Part shown: positions 25,150-36,900 of the stretch, in pieces
Layout of the letters: each line of letters starts with the position of its first letter
How positions within the stretch are numbered: the stretch's first letter is position 1
Assembly: GCF_000764305.2 (NCBI RefSeq)
Contig: NW_025938138.1
Span: 124,001-188,000 of the forward strand
Direction of reading: 5' to 3'
DNA length: 64,000 nt
Source: Hyalella azteca
Lineage: Eukaryota > Arthropoda > Malacostraca > Amphipoda > Hyalellidae
The notes under the pieces: model-generated
Database searches by the model: none
What the model was told of the DNA's origin: nothing
What the model saw: only the letters and a program-made list of their open reading frames with translations
Program-made: the position numbers and the translations under genes

Positions 25150-27545
25150 ATAATTAACTACCCTTGAATTGAATCATCTATCCCCAATTTTACCTCACAG
25201 AAAAGTCAAATAAATTTTTTAAAACCTACCCGTTCATATCGTACCGCACATAAATTATTACAACTGTTCCGATTCTTCAAGTTCGAGGGCAAGTGCTAGC
25301 ATCCGTTACTTGATTTGTTGTTCTTCGGCCACAGCGACTTCCATTGCAGCATCTATGGCGGTCTTGCTGCTAAAGTTGAGTTACCGGTCGGCCCATTGTA
25401 GTATGAAGTATTGCAGAAGTTCTATATTTTTAATAATACAGTATTCCACGGATTGAAAGCCAAAAGCGGCGAGCGTATCAGGCTTTCGTGGAAAATTTTT
25501 TAATGAGCAATGGCATATTACGTAGGAAGATGTCACCAGGTAAATGCTTCAGTAAGTTTTTAGACGGACGATTGCCTAACCCTAAAACTACCAAATATCG
25601 GCAAGGCGCCAATCGTGACTGAATGATGGCACATTGGATGACAATTCTTGACGAAAGTGTCCAGAAAACCTTTCAATAAATAAAAATTGATCTTCATATC
25701 ACACTTTATGAAAATTTTAAATGAAGATGAAATGAAATCATATGAGAATTTAGAAGTTTACAATCGGCAAACGGCATCCTCCTGTTAACGGATTGCAACG
25801 AAATCATGGAATTACATAAAGAATAATAAGTAATTTTCTGAACAATTAAGCTTAATAAATGCATGGTAAACTGAATCATTTTGCTCTTCCTATCAATCAC
25901 GCTATTTTGTGAAGTAAATATCATCAAAGCGGCCTTATAACATCAAAAATTCGGCAAAGCGACCATGAAATCAAAAACTCAGACGAGAGATTGTACTTCT
26001 TCATATATGTATTGATATTAAGGTTAAATCCAGTTTCTGTCTTGCTAATTAGTTTCTAGCTTGACATCTATAACTGAAGTTGTACTTATTGGAAATTAAA
26101 ATTCTATTTTCAGTATATAGTTGATTGCAGAAAATAAAATAATGCCTTGTTTTCTCATCACCGACGCGTTGTAAAAATTCCATGCTCAAGAACGTTCGCA
26201 TTTTATTTTTATTCTGCTTTTATTTTTTGTTAATTTTTATTTGAATTTGTTCTACATGAATGGACCATTTGATTGTAGAATGAAAAGGTTACTGGATGAT
26301 AAAGTTTATACAGTTAGAAATTTCCATACATCTTCTTCGCAGCACAAATTCTTTGATATATTATCTTCGAAATTGGGTCTTCATATTAACGTGACTATAA
26401 CCTCCAGATTTCGAGAATACAGTATTTATCATTAGCTCTTCGAGTGAAATCCTTTTGGATCAAACTTGCAGCTCCAGAGAAAAATTTTTACACTCGAGAA
26501 AATGTGCCGCTAGTATGAATGAAATGCTCATAAAAATACATATTATAACAGTTTCAGATGAAACAGTGATGAATTTTGTTCTACGAATCATTTTGAATGG
26601 TTTAAATGAGAATTTTTTTTAAATAACTTAAATTGTAAACGCCATTCATAGAAAATCTCTGCAAAACACTAGCATTTGCAGTCACGTCGTCGGCTTTGCC
26701 TGAAGACTTAAGTAAACAAGTCGAGCTTTCCTCGGATCGCTTTCCTTGAGGGTTCGTGACTCTTATTGAAACCAAAAAACAAATTTGAGTACAATAAATA
26801 TTTACTTCCGTTTCGGATCGCCATGTCCTCATGGCCTCACTCTGAGATGTTTTGGTCTTCAAGAATTTGAAATCTAATGAAAGAACTTTCAGGAAATTTT
26901 GTAGTTAAAATTTAAGCAAGTTATGTTTTATATGTTTAATTTATGTTTAATTAAATGTTTTTAAGCTTATATATATTATATACCCGTGGTTCAGGGTTAA
27001 ATTTTTTATTTAATATACGACACACGCAATCCATTTCTTTTATTTTCAAGTTCATTTTTCCAGCACGCTAGATGAGCACCGAGACATTCAGGCACATTAA
27101 TTTCTGCTTAATTGTAACATTTTAAATGATCTATTTATTCTTATACCCAGAGATATTGAAGTATGCACCCAGTGAGGAAAAATTGTCTGCACTTTCATGG
27201 TCTATTTCAGACTGAGAATGCAAATGACCGTGGACGCCAATACCACCATATGTTGTAATTGATACTACGAATCAAAATTTGAAAATAGGAACCGAAAATT
27301 AATTCAAATCTGTAGTCACGGCATGCTCAAGGCTCTTTGTCCTGCTCCAATACGCTGCAGTTTTTAAAATTTTAAATTTGGAAATTTAAACTCGTTTTCA
27401 CGAGCATTTTTATGACTTTTTCGCTTAGATTTTAGCGATGTGTGAGTTTCTAACTCTGCGGCCCAAGCCCCCTTACCATTAATTTATTTGTACGTCCCAA
27501 TTGCTATTGTGCTTGAAGAAAACTGTAAAATTTTGGTTGGAGTCC
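25150..27545. other. AT-rich DNA, no exon recognised
   Basis: The missing 5' exon or exons of the beat gene could lie here or further upstream, but I found no start codon plus hydrophobic signal-peptide frame with a donor that I would defend. Confidence 0.35.
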
Positions 27546-27809
27546 GCAGGCGCCAGCAGTAGCCGGCTGCAGGCGTTGGAGGTGCCACAATACGCCTAAA
27601 AACTCTAACTCTTTTGTTGATGTCAGCAGGCGCTAGCAGCAGCCTCCTGCAGGCGTTGGAGACTTTGTTGATGTCAGCAGGCGCTAGCGGCAGCCTCCTG
27701 CAGGCGTTGGAGGTGCCACAATACGCCTAAAAACTCTAACTCCTTTGTTGATGTCAGTAGGCGTTAGCGGCAGCCTGCTGCAGGCGTTGGAGGTGCCACA
27801 ATACGCCTT
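27546..27809 (+). repeat. Four tandem copies of an intron-exon boundary segment
   Basis: Copies start at 27546 (80 bp), 27626 (51 bp, internally deleted), 27677 (80 bp) and 27757 (the last runs into beat exon A). Each carries GTCAG/GCAGGCG, then CCTCCTGCAG or a variant, then GCGTTGG; copies 1, 3 and 4 continue GAGGTGCCACAATACGCC. Copies 1 and 3 then hit TAA, while copy 4 continues into the real exon. So the splice acceptor and first 27 coding bases are repeated upstream as dead-end decoys. Confidence 0.9.
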
Positions 27810-27969
27810 CGTGTCGGGCACCGCGACGCTGCGCTGCGTCTACGACATGAGTGACACCAAACTTTACTCCCTCAAATGGTATCACAACAACACGGAGTTC
27901 TACAGATACGTGCCAACAGAGAGGAATGGGCCGGTCAACATTGGCCCCACGGACATCTTCCTACTGCAC
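27784..27969 (+). CDS. beat exon A: first half of Ig domain 1
   Basis: Codes for 62 residues starting ALEVPQYAF and ending DIFLLH, including ATLRCVYD, LYSLKWYHN and EFYRYVP. The acceptor is taken as CTGCTGCAG before 27784, phase 0; an alternative AG at 27772-27773 would add about three codons. The donor is GTGAGC at 27970, after a complete codon. The open frame runs on two codons into a stop, as expected for intron read-through. The acceptor region is the last of four tandem copies (see repeat at 27546). Confidence 0.88.
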
Positions 27970-30900
27970 GTGAGCTGAAACTAATTTTACAGACTTAAGA
28001 GAAGAATATCTACAAAATATTTTACAGCTATTGCTACACAAAGGAAATGTAACGTCAGATAACACATATCGATCATTTTTTCAATATGCTGAATTTGTAT
28101 TGATTGTCTAAAAGAAATAATATTTTGAGGTGAACTAAAATCCGCCGGCGATCAGTCAGGTAGGGTGATGCCATGTACACTCCTTGTTACGACAACAAAT
28201 TTATACTTATACTCGTATATTAAAAGATAAAATACATATTTTAATCATTTAATAATTGAAACATTACCTGGTAGAAAAGCTGGTAATGTGTCCCGCTTCT
28301 ACAGGAAGTGTCCCGTGACGCCCGCCACGTGACGCTATCCTTGGGACGCCTGACGGCGGCGGCGACAGGGACGTACAAGTGCGAGGTGCTGGCCGAGCAT
28401 CCCTCCTTCAGGACCAAGTCTGCCCAGGCCTTCATGACGGTCCTCAGTGAGTGCATTGCTTTATAACAGTGGTTCCCAAAGTGGGTGATATCGCCCCCTT
28501 TGGGGCTGTGGGAAGAGTTTGGGGGGGGGGGGGGTAAAGAAGGAAAGGGCGGCAGGGCGATTTGTACACAACACGTGCAGCACATGACTTCTATCGATGG
28601 TTTTTTTCACCCAGATCTGATTTTTCAACCTCTCCTGGGTTTAAGTCAAGGACAAATAAACGGCCGGACTCGCGGCCGGTATCACAGCCAATTTCCAAAT
28701 TCAATGATCAAGGGATATCTCTCAAACTAATGAACTTGACTCGATGAAACTTGGTATAGATATTCATTAGCACATAACGGTAATGTTTAGCTCGTTAAAA
28801 TTTGTTGAATTTTGCCTTCATTTGTTTTTGCCATAGTTATATCAATGGCATTACGGGCCGAAATTCACAGTGATCAGGGAATTTCTTCCAAATTACTGAA
28901 CAGATTCGAACGAAGTTTTAAATTTACAGTCCTAACTACCGAACGGTAATGTTTAGCTCGTGAAAATTTTTTTCGATTGTGCCTTCATTCGCGATTTTTT
29001 TTCATTTTACCTTCATTTGTGATTTAAACAACAATACCTGCTTAAATTTGCAGTAATAGAGAAATTTTGATTGCCGTGAATTTAAGCGACAAATTACCCA
29101 GTGATACGGGCCGAATATAAGAAAGTGTGAAATCGAGAATGAAGGTGAAATGAGAAAAAATCGCAAACGAAGGTAAAATAAAAAAAAATTATAAGCTAAA
29201 AAATCACCGTGTGGTAGTTAGGAATATATTTTCAAAGTTGCGTTCCAATCTGTTCAGTAGTTTGGAAGAAATTCTTTGATCACTGCGAATTTCGGCCTGC
29301 ATCGCAATATAACTCACGAAGGAAGGTGAAATTTAAAATATTTTTACGTACTAAACATCACCGTTATATAGGTTCTGATGAATACATGTTCCAAGCTTCA
29401 TTGAGCTGCGTTCATTATTTTGGGAGATATTACTTGATTATTGAGTTTGGAGATTGATCGTGAGACCGGCCACAAGTCCCGCAGTAAATTTGCCCAAAAC
29501 GTCCTAGTTTCTAGTGCTGAAACAGTTAAAACAGCTGAAAAGGTATTGGTTCATTAAATAGGGTTCTATTTGTGAAATACACCTTTGTGTTTAGCCTTTA
29601 CCTTTTAAAATTTCTGCGTACTAAATTTCAAGAAAGAGGCGTATGTTTTTATATGTGTCTGTGGGGGGCGATAGAAATTCACTAGGGAGCCAAAGGGGGC
29701 GCAAGCCTGAAAAAGTTTGGGAACCACTGCTTTATAACAATATTTCATTAAAACATTTATCATCTTAATTATTTTTTATAATTCTCTCAAATTTAAGCGA
29801 TGTGCATATTGCGTGGAATAGTTAGGAGAGTAGCAGAACACAAGAATTTATGCTCTCAGGATTGTTGTTGTTTGAAATTACCTGCTAATCCTCGTAATCT
29901 GGATCGGCTTCTATATGAATACAATAGCAAACAACCAACTGTAAAATCATGTTAATCATATCCAAAAGCTGGTAGCCATTTAATAATAAGTAATACTTGT
30001 AGGGTAATCAGAAGGGCAATATGTGTCTGAACCTAAGCATTCCTGCAATGAGTGCCAAGTTATTTGGATTGCGTCGAGAACAGATCATTTTTCTTGTTCT
30101 TTTCGTACAAGATTTCTACCATTTTGCGTTGCACAAGAGAATGATAATAATATATAAGATGGGCCGCTTGTGAGAATGTGAGAGAATGGCCGCGCCTCCG
30201 TCGAGCATTTATTCGGCAGCCGTTTTTTTTCTGGACTAGAGATGTTATGAAAGCCCAGGATGTTATTGTAGGGGGTATTCTCATTTTCATAAGGGAAATA
30301 ATTTCGTCCCATGAATAATTCTTCAAGATACAGATACTTACGTTACATACGTCGAGAACTTTATTATTTATTTAATTAATATTGATAAAATACTGTCGGT
30401 TTTAATATTGTCAAGGAGATAACTTCTTTATCTTGTCACGTTGGAGGGTTTCACTTGGTTGATACATGCATGTGTTGATGTGAAAAATCCTTAATAATAA
30501 ATTTATTAAAGTCAGAGCATCAAAAAATTGTACCTTAGTTCGTGAATATGATTTTTATAAAATTAAATGCCACGAGATCTTATAGACGGTTTTCAGTTAG
30601 GAATATCAATCATCGTAAAGAACTCAAGTTTCTCTGAAAATTTTGTTCTGAAATGCGTGGTTTCTTTTCATTTTGATGTTATTTAGGTGCTGTCACTTAG
30701 TATGATAAATTAGCGTCTTCACAAAACCAGCAGGCAGCTTCTCTTCATAGCGAAACCTACACAGACCGCCATTTTATGAAAAACAGACGCGCAGCTTCTG
30801 AACAAAAACTAACTTTCAAAGCGCATTCAGGGATCCTTGATACCAAATATAACTCTGTTGGCAGTTGAAATGGCAGAGAATCTTTCTGTAACTTCTATGG

Positions 30901-33900
30901 AAATTATTTGATAAACGTCATTGATTTTAACTCTTAAAATATTTCATTTATTAGCTACGAAATTTGCTATAGAGGGATGAAGTGAATTTTTAGTAGAATA
31001 AATTCAATAAATCCTGGGGTTGTTAATTAATCTATATGCTGAATTGTTTACACTTATACGCTAAACGATGGGATAAACACGCGCTGGTCGAATAAAGCAG
31101 TGTAAGGATATTGGGTAGGAGCCGTTATTCAATATTTATATAGAGTTTCAACAGTTTTTCAAGTTTTCTAAAAACTTCCTTTTCAATTACACTTAGGCGT
31201 CGAATAATGATTCTGGATAAAAAAGACACATATTCGACGCCTAAGTGTAATTGAAAAGGAAGTTTTTAGAAAACTTGAAAAACTGTTGAAACTCTATATA
31301 AAAATAAAGTCCGATTTATTATTTCTGTATTCAATATTTCTAAATTAATTGCCGGTTTTTTGATGTTGCCAAGAGCGAATAAACATAAATCTAAGCGGAG
31401 GAAGAACTCAATCTGAGAAATCCTTCAAACGCCTAGTTTTATTTGTTTGATCATTAAAATAGTTTCAGCGGGAATTAAGGTGTATCATAATGCAGAAAAA
31501 TTATGTTTGAAAATGCAAATGCTAATAATTCTTCTGGTAAATATCTCCAGAAGTCCCTATCTTTCTAAATTGCTCCAATTATGAACTCCCAAAGGACGCT
31601 CGCGAGACGATGATTAAGCCCGTAAATGGCGAGTCCAGCAGAAATTATTGATCTTTTCAATCGTGCCAGAGAATGCTTCAGAAAGAGGCGAAAAAAAGGG
31701 AGACTTAAATATTTCATGCAAGATGTAAAGTCTGACACGACAGTCGCGGGGTGCTTCTTGGTTCCGAAGTTAAGTGAGTCTGATAGTTGGGTGCCTGAGT
31801 CAAGAAGTTGGCGTCTGAAAGAGAAGGCAATCGGTAGGCAAGAAAGATGATCAGCTTCACGCAGTACCACTATTCCAAGTTAGAATCAGTGTAAGTTTCA
31901 GTAAAATCTTGAAAAATATTTTTAAATACGTTAAAGGGGTAACTCGTTTGAATTGAACGTAATTTTTGAGCAACCATTGAACTCGTGAAAAAACATGTAC
32001 AGGGGTTAGACAAAACAAAGAAAACACCTGAGAAATCCACAAAATACATTTTAAGAGGGTGGAGGCCCATTTTTGCGGCAGTTACAGCCTCTATTCTCCG
32101 AGGAATTGATTCATGCAAATTGTGAATTGTTTCAAAGGGAATTTTAACCCATTATTCAGTTAAAACTCCCTCCAGCTCCTTCACAGACGATGGCGGTGGG
32201 TATCGACTTCTGATTTGCATCTTTAAAATCGACCATAAATGCTCGATAATATTCTGGTCTGGTGATTTTGCTGACCAAATAAGATGCTCAACTTCATTAG
32301 AATGTTACTCGTGCCATTTTTTAACAATTATCACCTTGAAATATGGCGTTCCTCTACGGAAACTTTGCTTGAACCATTGGATGTACTTGGTTCTCAAAAA
32401 TTTCTAAATAGTCACGGCTGTTGATTCTTCAACGAAGAGAAGTCACTGGACAGCCGGATTTCCAAGAAATAGCACCCCATACCTTTACAGATCCCCAGCC
32501 ATGTTTTACGGTTGGAAGGAGGCAGTCGGGATTAAATGACTCTTTCGGCTGTTACCAAACGTAAACTCGGCCAGAGGTTGGAAATAAGGTAAACGATGAT
32601 TCGTCAAATCACATTTTTCACAGATTGAAGGACCAATTCTGGAGGGTTTTCACCGCTTTAAACGCTTTGCAGCATATGTATTTGAAAACAGAGGTTTTCT
32701 AAATGCAACTTTTCCATAGAATCCAGGTCTGTGAACCTTTTGGCGTATAAACTGTCTTTATGGAAACTGGGTTCGGTAGGTGTCCATTGAGGTCTGCGGT
32801 AATTTTAACAGCCGTGGTCTCTCGATTGTCCCTCACAATTCGATTTAGGTGCCGACAGTCTCTCTCAAACAATTTCGACTTTCTGCCAAACCTGTGCTTG
32901 GCTGAGGACGTTTATCATTCGCTCTCAAAAACAGTCATCGCCTTTGAGACAGTACCTCAAGAAACGTAGGGCATTCCGGAAATTTATGTCATACTAGCAT
33001 CAGTCATACGGGCACCGACAATTTGGCCTCTTTGAAAATCAGTGAACTTTGCCATTTATATGTTCGATTATAGGCACAAAAATTTACTAAGAATACCTAT
33101 GCAAGGATAAAATATCAATTGGCAGCAACAATAAACAATAAAACGTAAAAATATCTCACCTTTTCGTTGTTTATAAGATGTTCGAAAATGACGATATCAA
33201 ATTGTCAGGTGTTTTCCTTATTTTGTCCAACCCCTGTATCTTCTCATTATTAACATGAAGTAACAATTAAAATACTTCACATGCATTAAATTAGTTAAAT
33301 CGTTCAAGTTAGTTAAATCGTTCAAAGAAATATCCGAGCAGCTTACGTGAATTACCAACATAAAAGCTTAAATCCGGTTAATTAAAATAGAAAGAGCTTA
33401 TTAGAACGAGCTTAATTTGAATATTTTAAGGGTGACTTGCGTTAACGGCTTTAACGGTAGACATGGTGAGGCGGCGTCAGTTTTAGGTCATTCTAAAGCG
33501 GACGCTGCTTTACATAATCTCGCATTTCGCTAACACGCCTCCCGGGCTTGCCCTCGCCGGGACAGGCACTGAAACCAGTGCCTGTCTGCAGACAAGGCAA
33601 GCCTGTGGTCAAGATGCTGCGTCTCACCGAGGATGCAATCTTTTAAGAAATTCGACCATTTGGCGCCAACGTTTTAAGTTTCCCTGGCCGGGTGGAGAAT
33701 TAAAAAATGATGAGATCAGAGCTCAAATGGATATCATTTCTGATGATTTGCTCTATGAATATGAAGTTTTATGATGCACTAAGAATTTTTGGTGATTGAT
33801 TTCCAAAGTTCGGACATATAATAAAATATTTACCGGGACGTCGAATTTCAACATACCATGGGCATGCACGTTATCTCAAGCAGTAATAATAACTCACATA

Positions 33901-36900
33901 TATATAAGTAATGTATATTGAAACCCGGGTTAAACTCCCACCTTACCAGAGTCCTCCATTGAAGTACTTTTCTCAATATAATCAAAACTATAATTTTTTT
34001 AGTTTACTGCACAATGTGCCTTATATGGATGTTAGGTTACAATTTTATTTTGAAATTCAACCCGTCCTTCGCAATGTCTTTTTTTCAGTTTACCCGCGCT
34101 CGAATAAGCTCAATATAGATTTCTAATTTCCTTCGTAAAACATAAACAAACACACACAAACTTTTAAAAATATTTCCTAAATCTCAGAGAAATTTAATTT
34201 GAGGCAAGTGTTATCAATAATTATATTGTTCTTCGTCAGGTGCGCGCTTGGGCCCGCCAGAAGTAAGAGGCGTGCGCGACATGTACGAGCCCGAGGACAC
34301 CATCGTCGTGACGTGCCATCACGGCCGAGACTCGCCGTCTGAGCCGCAGCCTCGGCTCAGTTGGTTCATTGACGGCAAAGAGGTGAGCGCTGCAGGACAA
34401 ACGCGCATTTAACTCACCGTCCGAGCCGCAGCCTCGACTCAGTTGGTTCATTGACGGCAAAGAGGTGAGCGCTGCAACGCGCACTTTCGGAAGTTATGAT
34501 AATGAATTTGAAGATCTTAATAAAGAATTTTTCAGTAAAATTCACGCGTTTCTTCGTGAGAAATCCATCAGTCAAACTTTATGTAAGCTGCAATAATATC
34601 AACTTGCGGAATTTCTTGGTACGCTTCAAAGGGATGCAGTGTTCTGAATCACAGAATAAACAATATGTAATGTCACATGACAACTTGTCAAGTGTTATTG
34701 AAACCTTCACTGTGCCTTTCTTCAAACGCAGTACCCGGAAGCAAAATTAAAAACTATATGATGATGCTTAGGTTGAAATTAATTTAAGAAATACACCAAT
34801 CAATGGAGTGAGGATTCATCATATTCAAATAACATACAAGAGTTATAACAATACGTAGGCAAGTGAGCAATTCCCGATTACATTATACTAAATTGCTGAA
34901 TCTGTTCAGGAGCTAGGCGTCAATTCATGTTAGAATATTACAATGGGAACAGGTTCATAACTGAACTGATAGCGCATGGCAGGAATGCTTCAGAAAATGC
35001 TGGCTTGAATAGTATTGCAATTTCTTAATTTTCTTTCATATGCATTTGGATAATCCGTCTTATACTTTATAGTCGAACGCAGGAGTCGAATTTTCCAAGT
35101 TTAGACCAACTCAAGAAAGCGAAATAACTGAAGAAATATTCTACCTTTTCAATATATGCACCGTCTTGCAGAATGCAAAGCAGAGGCAGATTCCGTCCCG
35201 CGGTGCCGATTGCCCTGATACGCTGTAAATCCTCAGTTCTTAAGAGGCAGTGCTGAGCTAATTAAAACAATACGTCCTTGACGGTCGTGCTGCACTGATT
35301 ATTTATGCACCAGGCGCTTTTGGTGGGCCTTCATTTCCTAGAAATGATTAGGAAAAATTAAATGTACAATATAACGGAACTGATTTTTTTAATTCTCAGC
35401 CGTTCTCATGCGGGTATGTATTCAAGTCTAAAAAATATACATAAAAATAGGAGTATTTTTTTAAATGCAATACGAATTTACAATAGCAAAAATATCTCTA
35501 ACAAATGGTGATGTCTGGATTTATATAATTGATAAATAAATAATTAAAAATTCATGTCTAAAATTTTTGAAATTTCGATGGGAAATAATTTTCTCTTGAA
35601 CTTAAAACGCAATAAATTACGCAACAAATAATTGCAATTTTATCATATTAATTCCAATTCGGGAATATAGACTCGAATGTTGATGCGAACTTTCGTACCT
35701 AGCTGTGCGCGACTGGACATTAAATCTGATCTTCATCCAAATTTATTCGATTCACATTATATTCTAATCACTATATACAAGGTTTGGACAGATTTTTGTT
35801 TATAAAAGCTAAATTACTGTACTTGGAAATTACTATGTATTAAACTGTCGCTCCCTTTTTTGTTAAAATGATCAACTTGAATTATTTCTTCAAGCCTCTT
35901 TCCACTTCATTCACAACCTCATTGAACTTCGATCATCTCGCGCCAGACTTGAAGGAGCCCCAGAGAGATAGCTAGGCTACCAGTTTAGGGAAGGTACTCG
36001 CATTTACGCCCATACAGCCATATTTCTCCCTGGCTCGGCGTTTGCATGATACCGAGTAGTCTTATCGATTTGATTTCGCTCCGTGGCTCACAGCGAGGTT
36101 GGCGGCTCGTAAATTAGGATGAGGGCGTTCATCAGCTCCGCGCATCCGTCATGCAAAAATATAGCGAATAGGCTTATATAGGAGCAATTTTTTTGACCGC
36201 ATACATGGATGGCATTGCCTGCATTTTAAACCTCGCCTCTGCACACCTTATATATCACGACAGCTAATTCTAGTATTCTTTCAATTCCGACTTCCACATA
36301 TTCTAAATTTTTTCACGGTAAGAATATTTGCTTTTCTCGATCATTATCCATCATAGTATGATATTGTCTAATAAATGTTTTTGCATATAGTTTTTAAAAC
36401 CAGTAAGTACTCGTCCACAAAGTCGTTACAACTCACTCATCGAAAACCAGAGAGAAAATCCATTAAGAATGAAAGTTTTTCCATCAGATATCTAGGGAAA
36501 ATATTTTCCTTCAAATTTTCGCTAGAGGCTCGAATTTTGCATTCGATTTGTGTGACCAACCGTCAATGCGTACGATTTACACTAAACGCTCATGACACCG
36601 ACCATCTCCAGACTCACGTTACGCATTAGATAATAAGTTCACCTCCAGTCTCAGTACTTAATACTCATCTGAATACTCCATCTTGTTCTCAATACCGTGC
36701 CTCGCACTCACTCCTCTGGTTGGGGCCACAAATAGCCCGTCTTGCCATCGATTGGGGAGCGTGACAGAGACACCGATAAGTGACGTCAGATCTTGACAGA
36801 TGGTTGACAGATGGCCGCTGCCATCCGCAGCAGCTCGCAATGAAGTGTTTTAATGCTCACTAGTATGGCGGATCAATAAATCTTCAAGCAGGGCCCTGGT

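Noticed and set aside
28241..28585. 114-codon minus-strand frame
   Set aside because: It is antisense to beat exon B and the adjacent hAT end.
34395..34464. Alternative exon formed by the duplicated exon C end
   Set aside because: Read-through from the first copy meets TAA at 34411, and the offset of 82 bp breaks the frame.
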